19,211 nucleotides of DNA. It comes from CAYYFX01 sp964571855. Its GTDB lineage: Bacteria > ARS69. Below are positions 1 to 6,587 of the stretch, piece after piece. The notes below the pieces were generated by a model. It saw only the letters and a program-made list of their open reading frames with translations, searched no databases and was not told the DNA's origin. Positions within the stretch are counted from its first letter, which is position 1. Each line of letters starts with the position of its first letter. The position numbers and the translations under genes were made by a program. The DNA lies in assembly GCA_964571855.1 (NCBI GenBank), contig CAZNDO010000038.1, positions 1-19,211 of the forward strand, in the 5' to 3' direction.

Positions 1-54
1 TTCATCCCATCTCGAACGCCCGCGAGAGGGGCACCGGGGCGCCCGACCCGTCCG
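1..54 (-). repeat. Partial copy of palindromic repeat family A
   Basis: The reverse complement of 11-54 matches 215-258 (left arm of the palindrome at 186-370) at 42 of 44 positions. In the direct orientation the segment resembles the right arm of that palindrome around 309-341. The window therefore seems to begin inside a second copy, whose other arm lies outside. The match fades after about 54, so the outer parts of the two copies differ. Confidence 0.75.
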
Positions 55-185
55 GTGCGGCCGCCGCAGAGCGGACGCACTGCCGCGGCGATCCCGGGGC
101 GCGTTGCCGGATCGGTGCTCCCGCGGGTGGAAGGGGCGACGGTGCGTGGACGGCGGCGCGACGCACCGCTAGTCTCGCGTCCCCC
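55..185. other. Intergenic spacer with one hairpin
   Basis: I see no credible gene here; the open frames are shadows typical of very GC-rich DNA. An 8-bp hairpin is formed by 140-147 and 161-168. Its 3' arm ends just before a possible -10 element at 170-175. Confidence 0.4.
147..175 (+). promoter_or_regulatory. Weak candidate promoter for the sulfatase-like gene
   Basis: TGGACG (147-152), a 17-base spacer and TAGTCT (170-175) resemble a sigma-70 promoter with 4/6 and roughly 3/6 matches. A start near 182 would place the 186-370 palindrome at the very 5' end of the transcript of the gene at 396. Support is only the motif and its spacing. Confidence 0.25.
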
Positions 186-370
186 GCGAGGTGCGGCGGG
201 TGGTCCGGGCGCGGCGGACGGGTCGGGAGCCCCGGTGCCCCTCGCGCGGGCGTTCGAGCATGCGCGCCACGCGCCCGAAGGGCGCGGTGCGCTCACGCGC
301 AGAGGCCCGCGCGAGGGGTACCGGGGCTCCCGGCCCATCCGCCGCGCCCGGACCACCCGCCGCACCTCGC
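186..370. repeat. Large imperfect palindrome A upstream of the sulfatase-like gene
   Basis: Arms 186-251 and 305-370 are each 66 bases and complementary at 63 positions; two of the three mismatches would be G-U pairs in RNA. The 53-base loop (252-304) carries a 7-bp hairpin (270-276 with 280-286, loop GAA). The right arm ends 25 bases before the start codon at 396, so in mRNA the structure would sit next to the ribosome binding region. A partial relative lies at 1-54. Confidence 0.85.
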
Positions 371-395
371 CTGCGCGCGTTGACCAGGGGTCCCG

Positions 396-2336
396 ATGCC
401 GTCCCATCCACTCCACCGCCGCCTCCTCCCCGCCGCGGCGATCGCGATCGCGTTCGCGGCGACGGCCTGCGGGCCAGGGCCGGAGCGGCGGGATGTCGTC
501 CTGCTCACGCTCGACACGACGCGGGCGGACCGGCTGGGCATCTACGGGCGGCCGGATGCGCGCACGCCGTTCCTGGACCGGCTCGGGCGACAGGGCGCCG
601 TGGTGGAAGACGCGCTGTGCGACGTCCCCGTCACGCTGCCCAGCCACACGACGATGATGACGGGCGTGCCCGCGCTCGGGCACGGCGTGCGCTACAACGC
701 GGACTTCAAGGTGACGGACGACGCGCGCACGCTGGCGGAGGCGCTGCGGGACGGCGGGTGGGACACCGCGGCGTTCGTGTCCGCGCTCGTGCTGGACCGG
801 CGCTTCGGCCTGGATCAGGGGTTCCGGGTCTTCGACGACTCGCTCACGCCGGGGTACGTGAAGCACGACGAGTCCATCTACCCGAAGGAGACGCACTGGC
901 TCCCGAAGGCGGACCGGCGCGCCGACGCCACGGTGGATGCCGCGCTGCGGTGGCTGGGCGGCGCCCGCTCCCCGTTCCTCCTCTGGGTGCACGTGTACGA
1001 CCCGCACTTCCCCTTCGATCCGCCCCCGCCGTGGAGCCGCACCGCATCCGAGCGCTATCTCGCCGAGATCCAGTGGACCGACCGCCAGATCGGGCGGCTG
1101 CTGCGCGCGCTCGAGGCACGGGACGCGGCCGATCCCGTCGTGCTCGCCACCGCGGATCACGGCGAAGGCCTGGACCAGCATCGCGAGGACGGACACGGCA
1201 TCTTCGTCTACGACGACACGATGCGCATCCCCTTCCTCCTCCGCGCGCCGCATGCGGTGCCGGCGGGCGTCGTGCGGCCTGGCCCCGCGCGCACGATGGA
1301 CTACGCGCCCACGCTGCTCGCGCTCGCCGGCCGCCCCGGCCCCTTCGGCCTCGGCGGCAACCTCGTCCCCGGCCTGCGCGGCGACGGGGCGCTCCCCGAC
1401 ACCGTGGCGTATCTCGAGTCCATCAAGACCAAGCTGTTCTACGGCGGCACGGGGCTGAAGGCGCTGCGGTCGCGCGACGCGAAGTTCGTGTGGGCGCCCG
1501 CCCCCGAGCTCTACGACCTGCGCGTCGATCCCGGCGAGACGCGCAACCTGGCCGCGTCGCGCCCGGGCGAGGTGGACGCCTGGCGCGCCGCGCTCGACGG
1601 CGCGGTCAAGGACATCCTCGCGGAGGACCTCGCGAGCGTGGAGGCGTACCACGCGGACCCGACGACGCTGGAGGAGCTGCGCGCGCTGGGATACCTCGGC
1701 GGCAGCGGCGCCGCCGCCGGCCCGCTCCCGTTCGAGGAGGAGATGCGCCTCGCCGGCAACGACCCGAAGGACCTCGTCGACGTGTCGATGGGCGCGCGCG
1801 AGATCCAGAACGGCTTCCTGGAGAACGGCGAGGCGAAGCTCCTGCGCTTCCTGCGCACCGCGCGCCCGGCCGCGAGCGATCCCGCGATGGCGCGCCTGCA
1901 CGCCGCCGCGCACCTGAACCTGGCGAAGGTGAGCATGGCGCGGCGGGACTGGGCCGGGGCGGCGGAGCGCTACCGGCTCTCCCTCGTCGCGGACCCGTCG
2001 TACGAGCCCGCGCGCTGGAGTCGCGTGTACGCGCTGAATCTCGCCGGCCGGCCGGCGGAGGCCGCGGCGGAGGCGGAGGCGTTCCTGCGCGAAGGGGCGC
2101 CCTCCGACCGCGTGATGCTGCACGCGGGGCTGGCGCGGGCGCTCCTGGGTCAGACGGACGAGGCGCGCGCCCTGCTGCGGCGCGTGGCGAGCGAGGGCGA
2201 GGCGGGGCAGTTCCCCTCCGAGAGCGCGGCGTGGTACCTGGAGCGTCTCGGGGGTCCCCGGGAGAAGGCGGCGCTCACCGCCTACCTGGAGCGGAACGCG
2301 TCCGCCGCCTCCTCCGGGGAATCCGATGGAGCGTGA
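396..2336 (+). CDS. Sulfatase/alkaline-phosphatase superfamily lipoprotein with C-terminal TPRs
   Basis: 646 residues. The N-terminus has a hydrophobic segment ending in ATAC at residues 22-25, a weak lipobox, so the protein is probably exported and possibly lipid-anchored at C25. The superfamily metal site is visible: TLDTTRADR near residues 38-46, YDPHFPF at 201-207, and ADHGEG at 253-258 with D254 and H255. The sulfatase C-terminal motif (ELYDLRVDPGETRNLA) follows. Roughly residues 480-630 are alpha-helical repeats of TPR type. At the position of the formylglycine motif CxPSR the protein has T80-L-P-S-H84, so it lacks the Cys or Ser needed to make formylglycine. It may be a phosphodiesterase or phosphotransferase using Thr, or a catalytically different branch; the substrate is unknown. 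ATG 396 is preceded only by a weak purine stretch (AGGGG). Confidence 0.88.
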   Translation: MPSHPLHRRLLPAAAIAIAFAATACGPGPERRDVVLLTLDTTRADRLGIYGRPDARTPFLDRLGRQGAVVEDALCDVPVTLPSHTTMMTGVPALGHGVRYNADFKVTDDARTLAEALRDGGWDTAAFVSALVLDRRFGLDQGFRVFDDSLTPGYVKHDESIYPKETHWLPKADRRADATVDAALRWLGGARSPFLLWVHVYDPHFPFDPPPPWSRTASERYLAEIQWTDRQIGRLLRALEARDAADPVVLATADHGEGLDQHREDGHGIFVYDDTMRIPFLLRAPHAVPAGVVRPGPARTMDYAPTLLALAGRPGPFGLGGNLVPGLRGDGALPDTVAYLESIKTKLFYGGTGLKALRSRDAKFVWAPAPELYDLRVDPGETRNLAASRPGEVDAWRAALDGAVKDILAEDLASVEAYHADPTTLEELRALGYLGGSGAAAGPLPFEEEMRLAGNDPKDLVDVSMGAREIQNGFLENGEAKLLRFLRTARPAASDPAMARLHAAAHLNLAKVSMARRDWAGAAERYRLSLVADPSYEPARWSRVYALNLAGRPAEAAAEAEAFLREGAPSDRVMLHAGLARALLGQTDEARALLRRVASEGEAGQFPSESAAWYLERLGGPREKAALTAYLERNASAASSGESDGA

Positions 2337-2345
2337 GGGCCGGCC

Positions 2346-2362
2346 GACGGGCGCGGCCCGTC
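2346..2362. terminator. Short hairpin between convergent genes
   Basis: GACGGGC (2346-2352) and GCCCGTC (2356-2362) form a perfect 7-bp stem with a GCG loop. It lies in the 30-base gap between the convergent stop codons at 2336 and 2367. There is no T-run on either side, so intrinsic termination is uncertain. Confidence 0.35.
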
Positions 2363-2366
2363 CGGG

Positions 2367-2597
2367 TCAGTTCTCGGCCTCCTCGTCGGAGCCGACGGCC
2401 CAACCCAGCTCGCTCTCGTCCTCCTCCTCGTCCTCCTCCTCGAAGTCCGAGTCGTCGGGGTCCCAGTCCTCGTCGTCCTCGTCCTCGTCGAAGTCGCTGT
2501 CGATGTCGTCGTCGCTCTCCTCCTCGTCGCTCTCCCAATCGTTCTCTTCGTCCTCGGGATAACCGGCGAGGCGGAGTTCATCTTCCGACAACCACAT
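2367..2597 (-). CDS. Highly acidic small protein, function unknown
   Basis: 76 residues, of which 44 are Asp or Glu and only one is basic. An ordinary-looking head (MWLSEDELRLAGYPEDE) is followed by an almost pure D/E/S tract and a short tail (ELGWAVGSDEEAEN). The start is well supported: AGAGGAG at 2608-2614 lies 10 bases upstream of ATG. Three tryptophans after the head and regularly placed F and I residues interrupt the acidic tract, so it is not a pure low-complexity run. I recognise no family. Acidic tails of this kind occur in nucleic-acid mimics, metal-binding proteins and chaperone-like proteins, but nothing here selects among these. The plus-strand frame over the same bases reads as a poly-Ser protein and is judged a shadow. 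Confidence 0.75.
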   Translation of the reverse strand: MWLSEDELRLAGYPEDEENDWESDEEESDDDIDSDFDEDEDDEDWDPDDSDFEEEDEEEDESELGWAVGSDEEAEN

Positions 2598-2607
2598 GGC
2601 GTGGCCG

Positions 2608-2614
2608 CTCCTCT
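2608..2614 (-). promoter_or_regulatory. Ribosome binding site fixing the start of the acidic protein
   Basis: On the minus strand this reads AGAGGAG, 10 bases upstream of ATG 2597. It favours this start over longer in-frame openings, which run up to 2837 and overlap thiS. Confidence 0.6.
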
Positions 2615-2644
2615 GGACTATTCCGGCGAGTTCCGCCGGGTGGA

Positions 2645-2667
2645 GTCCGCGCGAACCCCGCGCGGAC
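2645..2667. other. 9-bp hairpin between thiS and the acidic protein gene
   Basis: GTCCGCGCG (2645-2653) and CGCGCGGAC (2659-2667) pair perfectly around the loop AACCC. On the minus strand it would lie in the leader of the acidic protein gene or in the thi operon trailer. Confidence 0.45.
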
Positions 2668-2679
2668 CGGTTGACGTGG

Positions 2680-2698
2680 GGGAGGATCCGATCCTCCC
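2680..2698 (-). terminator. Candidate terminator of the thiGHS operon
   Basis: GGGAGGAT (2680-2687) and ATCCTCCC (2691-2698) form a perfect 8-bp stem with a 3-base loop. It lies about 28 bases beyond the thiS stop codon in the direction of transcription. No U-tract follows. A further hairpin, 2718-2724 with 2730-2736, spans the thiS stop codon itself. Confidence 0.4.
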
Positions 2699-2725
2699 GG
2701 CGATGCCTTGACGAGGCCCGGCGGT

Positions 2726-2929
2726 TCAGCCGCCGGCAACCGGACGAACCAACTCCAGCCGATCCCCCTCCGCGAGTCTCACGACCCCGAAGCGTTCGCG
2801 GCCCAGCGGCTCGCCGTTCAACTCGGCGACGACCCATCGCGGGTCGAGCCGAAGCTGGCGGAGAAGGTCCGCCAACGTCGTGCCCGGAGTCAACTCCCGA
2901 GCGGCGCCGTTGACCACGATCTCAGCCAT
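2726..2929 (-). CDS. thiS: ThiS, sulfur carrier protein of thiazole synthesis
   Basis: 67 residues, the usual ThiS length, with a ubiquitin-like beta-grasp sequence: MAEIVVNG start, a central VVAELNGEPL, a LAEGDRLELVRPVAGG end. The C-terminal Gly-Gly is the residue pair that is adenylated and then thiocarboxylated so that sulfur can be delivered to ThiG. The start overlaps the end of thiH by 8 bases. A GGGAGG lies 9 bases upstream of ATG inside thiH, so translation is probably coupled. No adenylating enzyme (ThiF) is encoded in this window, so that activity must come from elsewhere in the genome. Confidence 0.95.
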   Translation of the reverse strand: MAEIVVNGAARELTPGTTLADLLRQLRLDPRWVVAELNGEPLGRERFGVVRLAEGDRLELVRPVAGG

Positions 2930-4037
2930 GGAGCACGGCCTCCCAGTCCTTCCACACGGGATCCAGCCCGTTCTGCCGAATGGCTCCCGCCACCTCCTCG
3001 GGCGCTCGCCCGTCCTCGATCTCGAACTGCCGGCCGGACTCCGCGGGCTGCGAGTACCCGCCCGGCTCGGTGCGCGAACCCGCGCTCATGTGCGTGATGC
3101 CCAGACGGAGCATACCATCCCGGAACGTGGCGCTCTCGCGCGTGGACAGGACCAACCCCGCATCCGGGAGCAGGATCCGCAGCGCGCACACGAGCTGCGC
3201 GAGCTGCGCGTCCGACACCGGCGACCGCACCCGGGTGTCCGCGTGCTCCGCGGGCCGGAGCCGGGGGAACGACACCGTGACCTGGCTACGCCAGAAGCGT
3301 CGCGCAAGATACCGCGCGTGCGCCGCGAGGTGGAGGGCCTCCCGGCGCCAGTCCGCCAGCCCGAGCAGCGCGCCGATCCCGAGTCGCCGCATCCCCGCCG
3401 CCGCGCCGCGTTCCGGCGTTCCCAGCCGCCAGTCGTAGTCCTTCTTCTTCCCCGCCAGGTGCACGGAGGCGTACACCTCCCGGTCGTACGTCTCCTGGTA
3501 GACCACGAGGCCGTCGCAGCCCGCGGCCACCCAGCGGCGATAGGCCTCCTCCGTCTGCGGCTGCACCTCCACCGACAGGCTGGGGAACCGTCCGGAGAGG
3601 GACTGCAGGATGCCCTCCAGGTACTCCACGGAGACGTGTCGCGGGTGCTCGCCGGACACGAGCAGCAGGTGCCGGAATCCGCGCGCGCGCAGCAGGTCCG
3701 CCTCCGCGATCGCCTCGTCGCGCGTGAGCGTGCGCCGCGCGATGGGATTCGGCCGCGAGAACGCGCAGTACGTGCACGTCTCCACGCACTCGTTGGAGAC
3801 GTACAGCGGCGCGTACAGCTGGATCGTCCTGCCGAAGCGCCGGTCCGTGATCCGACGGGACGCTCGGGCCAGCTCCTCCAGCCGCTCCGCCGCCGCCGCC
3901 GAGAGCAGCGCGGCGAAATCCTGCAGGTCCGGCCGCTCGGCCGCCAGCGCGCGATCCACCGCCGCCCGGCCCGCGTCGCGGGCGGCCGCCTCCAGCGCCG
4001 CCATCGGCAGCCCGTCCAGGTGCTCGCGGAACGTCAT
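2922..4037 (-). CDS. thiH: ThiH, 2-iminoacetate synthase (radical SAM tyrosine lyase)
   Basis: 371 residues, close to the usual ThiH length of about 375. It cleaves tyrosine by radical SAM chemistry to give dehydroglycine (2-iminoacetate), the glycine-derived part of the thiazole ring. The [4Fe-4S] motif CxxxCxxC is C84, C88 and C91 (CVETCTYC), within the family context YVSNECVETCTYCAFSR. The C-terminal part contains SAGSRTEPGGY and ends in a region typical of ThiH. The start codon overlaps the thiG stop as ATGA (4034-4037), so expression is coupled to thiG. Having thiH rather than a glycine oxidase gene (thiO) indicates the oxygen-sensitive, tyrosine-dependent route. Confidence 0.95.
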   Translation of the reverse strand: MTFREHLDGLPMAALEAAARDAGRAAVDRALAAERPDLQDFAALLSAAAAERLEELARASRRITDRRFGRTIQLYAPLYVSNECVETCTYCAFSRPNPIARRTLTRDEAIAEADLLRARGFRHLLLVSGEHPRHVSVEYLEGILQSLSGRFPSLSVEVQPQTEEAYRRWVAAGCDGLVVYQETYDREVYASVHLAGKKKDYDWRLGTPERGAAAGMRRLGIGALLGLADWRREALHLAAHARYLARRFWRSQVTVSFPRLRPAEHADTRVRSPVSDAQLAQLVCALRILLPDAGLVLSTRESATFRDGMLRLGITHMSAGSRTEPGGYSQPAESGRQFEIEDGRAPEEVAGAIRQNGLDPVWKDWEAVLHG

Positions 4038-4813
4038 GTGGTCTTCCCGAGGAAACCGGTCAACGGGCTCGAGGCCTCCGCCTCGCGGTGCTCCATGGCG
4101 GCGCCGGCGAGGTACGCCGCGCGTCCGGCCTCCACGCCGAGCCGGAAGGCCCGTGCCATCGCCACCGGATCGCGCGCCACCGCGATGGCGGTGTTCACGA
4201 GCACCGCGTCCGCGCCGAGCTCCATGGCTTCCGCGGCATGCGACGGCGCGCCGAGTCCCGCATCCACGACGACCGGCACGCCGGCCTGCTCCACGATGAT
4301 CGCCACCGAGTCGCGCGTCTTCAGTCCGCGGTTCGACCCGATCGGCGAGCCGAGCGGCATGACCGTGGCCACGCCCACGTCCTCCAGCCGCTTGGCCAGC
4401 ACCGGGTCCGCGCCGATGTACGGAAGCACCGTGAAGCCCTCCGCCACGAGCCGCTCCGCCGCGCGCAGCGTCTCCACGGGATCCGGCAGCAGCCAGCGCG
4501 GGTCCGGCGTGACCTCGAGCTTCACCCAGTCCGGCAGCCCGGCCGCGCGCGCGAGACGCGCGAGACGCACGGCCTCGTCCGCGTTCTCCGCGCCCGACGT
4601 GTTCGGCAGCACGAGCACGCGCGATGCGTCCAGGAACTCCAGCAGGTTGGGCTCGGCGGAGTCCAGATCCACCCGACGCAGCGCGACGGTCACGATCTCC
4701 GCCGCCGACGCGTCCACGGCCTCGCGCATCGCGACCGGCGAGGGGAACTTCCCCGTGCCCACGAGGAGGCGCGAACGGAACTCGCGTCCGGCGATGCGCA
4801 GCGGATCCGACAT
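4034..4813 (-). CDS. thiG: ThiG, thiazole synthase
   Basis: 259 residues, standard for ThiG. It condenses deoxyxylulose 5-phosphate, dehydroglycine and ThiS-borne sulfur to the thiazole phosphate. Family motifs seen: RLLVGTGKF near 15-23, LRRVDLDS near 46-52, PNTSGA at 70-75, WVKLEV with the probable Schiff-base lysine K98, IGADPVLAKRLEDVG, and the phosphate-binding DAGLGAPSHAAEAMELGADAVL. It is the first gene of thiG-thiH-thiS, and a well-spaced promoter lies at 4849-4877. A GAGG sits upstream of ATG 4813. The predicted 5' leader is only about 29 bases, too short for a TPP riboswitch. Confidence 0.96.
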   Translation of the reverse strand: MSDPLRIAGREFRSRLLVGTGKFPSPVAMREAVDASAAEIVTVALRRVDLDSAEPNLLEFLDASRVLVLPNTSGAENADEAVRLARLARAAGLPDWVKLEVTPDPRWLLPDPVETLRAAERLVAEGFTVLPYIGADPVLAKRLEDVGVATVMPLGSPIGSNRGLKTRDSVAIIVEQAGVPVVVDAGLGAPSHAAEAMELGADAVLVNTAIAVARDPVAMARAFRLGVEAGRAAYLAGAAMEHREAEASSPLTGFLGKTT

Positions 4814-4848
4814 CGGGGAGTCCTCGGGAGACGGAAGAAGCCGCCCCG

Positions 4849-4877
4849 AAGGTAGGGTCCGCCCCCGGGCGAGTCAA
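4849..4877 (-). promoter_or_regulatory. Candidate sigma-70-type promoter of thiGHS
   Basis: On the minus strand, TTGACT (4877-4872), a 17-base spacer and TACCTT (4854-4849). The start site would be near 4842, about 29 bases before thiG. The match and exact spacing are seen directly; use in vivo is inferred. Confidence 0.5.
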
Positions 4878-4956
4878 TGCGCCCGCGGCGCCCGCGGGGC
4901 GCGTAGGATGGGCGCACCGGCGCGGCGCATTCCGCGCCCCGCTCCGCGGAGGCACC

Positions 4957-5583
4957 GTGCGCCCTTCCCCGCTCGGCCGGGTCCACCTGGTGGCCGATCT
5001 GGACTGCCTGGATTCGCTCCCCGATGCGCTGGAGCGGATCCGCGCGCTCCTGGCCGCCGGGCTGGATTCGCTTCAGCTCCGCGCCCCCGGCCGGGCGCCG
5101 GAGGAGGTGCTCGTCACCGGGCGCGCCCTGCGGGCGGCCGCCCGGGCGAGCGGCGCGTTCTTCGCGGTCAACGGCGACCCGGGGCTGGCGCTGGCCCTGG
5201 AGGCGGACGGCCTGCACCTTCCGGCGCGGGCGGAGGCGCCGCGCGACGTTCGCGCGCACCTCCCGCCGGGCATGGCCGTGGGCGCCAGCGCGCACGACCG
5301 CGCGGAGCTGGAGCGCGCCGCGGGTGCGGACTGGGTTCTCGTGTCCCCGGTGTTCCCGACGCGGTCGAAGCCCGGCGCGGCCCCGCTCGGGACCGCCGGC
5401 CTGTCCCGGCTGGCGGCGGCGTCGGAGGCGCCGGTCCACGCGCTGGGCGGCATCGAGCCGGACCGGGCGACCGCGTGCCTCGAGGCCGGCGCCGCCGGCG
5501 TCGCCGCCATCCGGGGTCTCCTCGAGGGGGACGGCGCGGAACTCATCCGTCGCGTCCACGCCTGGCGCGACCGGCGCGTGTGA
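4957..5583 (+). CDS. ThiE/TenI-family thiamine phosphate synthase-like protein
   Basis: 208 residues from GTG 4957, with GGAGG at 4948-4952 only 4 bases upstream. It is a TIM-barrel protein of the ThiE/TenI superfamily. Motifs seen: LQLR (39-42), the altered metal/phosphate region FFAVNGD (68-74), DGLHLP (84-89), GASAH (109-113), SPVFPTRSK (130-138) and LGGIE (163-167). ThiE joins HMP-PP and thiazole phosphate to make thiamine phosphate; TenI is a thiazole tautomerase that aids ThiG. The basic residue normally found two positions after the QLR arginine (QLREK or QLRIK) is missing, and LHLP looks more like TenI than the VHLGQ of ThiE, so the exact role is open. It is divergent from thiGHS and convergent with the next gene, with 27 bases between them. 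That gap holds a 10-base palindrome (5584-5593). Confidence 0.85.
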   Translation: MRPSPLGRVHLVADLDCLDSLPDALERIRALLAAGLDSLQLRAPGRAPEEVLVTGRALRAAARASGAFFAVNGDPGLALALEADGLHLPARAEAPRDVRAHLPPGMAVGASAHDRAELERAAGADWVLVSPVFPTRSKPGAAPLGTAGLSRLAAASEAPVHALGGIEPDRATACLEAGAAGVAAIRGLLEGDGAELIRRVHAWRDRRV

Positions 5584-5610
5584 CACCGCGGTGACACGCC
5601 GCCGGACGGT

Positions 5611-6504
5611 TCAGCGCAGGAAGGGCTTCGGTCGCTTCTTTTTCGGCCGCGTCCACGCGGAGAACGGCTCGTCCGCCTTCCGCGGCGGCTCCACGCGCAC
5701 GCGCCCGAGCGACCGGGTCACCGAGTCCGTGAGGTCCGCCGGACGCACGTCGAAGTCGTTCCAGGCGTTCATCCGGCGCGGCAGCAGCGTGCGGGACAGC
5801 ACCTCGAGCATCAGCCAGGCCGCGGGAAACGGGAGGTCGTCGCCGGCCAGCGCCCGCGCGACGGGACCGCGCAGGAGCGCCGGGGCCGGCACGATCACCG
5901 GCGACCGGCCCAGCTCCGCGGCGAGCGCGCGCACGTAGAACCCGTTCGTGGCGAGGTCGCCGCAGCCGAGGTCGTAGGTCGCGTCGAAGCGGCGCGCGGG
6001 ATCCGAGGCCTGCACGCAGTACTCCGCGAGGTCCGCGTCGAGGATGGGCTCGAAGCGGATGTCGAAGGCGGGCACGAACAGGAGCGGCCAGCGCTCCACC
6101 AGGCGTCGCCATCCCGCGTGCAGGCCGAAGCGCCCGAGCACGAGACCGTGCCGCAGCCGGACCAGATCCGCGCCCGCCTCCTCCCACGCGCACTCGGCGG
6201 CATGGTGCGCGCGCTGCAGGGCCGCGGGTGCGTCGGGCGCTGCGCCCAGCAGGGAGGCGCGAACCACCCGGGCGCCGCGCGGGAGGCCGGCCGCGAGGCG
6301 GCGCGTCCGGGCCGTCTCTTCCGCCTCCACGTCCTCCCCCCACGACGCGGGCGGAGCGCCGAGATCGAGCACGGCATCGCCGGCCGCCACGGCCGGCGGC
6401 GCCGCGCCGTCCACGCAGCGTGCCGCCGCCCCCCGCGCCTCCGCGGTCCGCCGCACGGTCTCCGCCAGGGCCGGTGCTCCGTCCACGATCCAGATCGTGC
6501 TCAA
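5611..6504 (-). CDS. Atypical SDR / NAD(P)-binding epimerase-like protein
   Basis: 297 residues from TTG 6504. The layout resembles an extended/atypical short-chain dehydrogenase or NDUFA9-like protein. There is a beta-alpha start (STIWIVDGAPALAETVRR), a mid-region LRHGLVLGRFGL like the 'LRPxxVxG' strand, then RFEPILDADLAEYC corresponding to the 'pVhvdDvA' segment. This is followed by ATYDLGCGDLATNGFYVRALAAELGR, as in sugar-epimerase relatives. The GxxGxxG dinucleotide motif is degenerate (VDGAPAL) and no YxxxK pair is obvious, so a non-catalytic or unusual cofactor role is possible. The end is strongly basic (RPKKKRPKPFLR). The TTG start is chosen because GGGAGG (6510-6515) lies 5 bases upstream; the longer ATG at 6558 has no comparable site. 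Substrate unknown. Confidence 0.65.
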   Translation of the reverse strand: MSTIWIVDGAPALAETVRRTAEARGAAARCVDGAAPPAVAAGDAVLDLGAPPASWGEDVEAEETARTRRLAAGLPRGARVVRASLLGAAPDAPAALQRAHHAAECAWEEAGADLVRLRHGLVLGRFGLHAGWRRLVERWPLLFVPAFDIRFEPILDADLAEYCVQASDPARRFDATYDLGCGDLATNGFYVRALAAELGRSPVIVPAPALLRGPVARALAGDDLPFPAAWLMLEVLSRTLLPRRMNAWNDFDVRPADLTDSVTRSLGRVRVEPPRKADEPFSAWTRPKKKRPKPFLR

Positions 6505-6509
6505 TGCAC

Positions 6510-6515
6510 CCTCCC
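6510..6515 (-). promoter_or_regulatory. Ribosome binding site fixing a TTG start
   Basis: GGGAGG on the minus strand, 5 bases before TTG 6504. It decides the start of the SDR-like gene. Confidence 0.6.
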
Positions 6516-6530
6516 GCCGCGCGCGGCGGC

Positions 6531-6559
6531 TTGCCCGGGGCGCGGGGTTCGGCGACACT
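6531..6559 (+). promoter_or_regulatory. Candidate promoter of the PqqB-like gene
   Basis: TTGCCC (6531-6536), a 17-base spacer and GACACT (6554-6559). The start would be near 6566, about 22 bases before ATG 6588. It resembles the candidate at 10705-10733 (TTGCGG, 17 bases, TACACT). Confidence 0.35.
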
Positions 6560-6587
6560 GCCGCCGGAAAACGTCCCGGAGCATCGC

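Noticed and set aside
2326..2562. Plus-strand frame encoding a poly-serine protein
   Set aside because: It is the complement of the acidic protein's D/E codons. The minus-strand gene has a ribosome site and a sensible N-terminus; the plus-strand frame overlaps the end of the sulfatase-like gene.
191..2674. Very long open frame of 827 codons over the sulfatase-like gene
   Set aside because: Its product is Arg/Ala/Pro/Gly-rich without motifs, while the overlapping frame has clear superfamily motifs. It also runs through palindrome A.
2880..5594. Long plus-strand frame across the thiG/thiH region
   Set aside because: It is antisense to thiH and thiG, which have full family motifs and proper overlaps; its composition is that of a GC-rich shadow.
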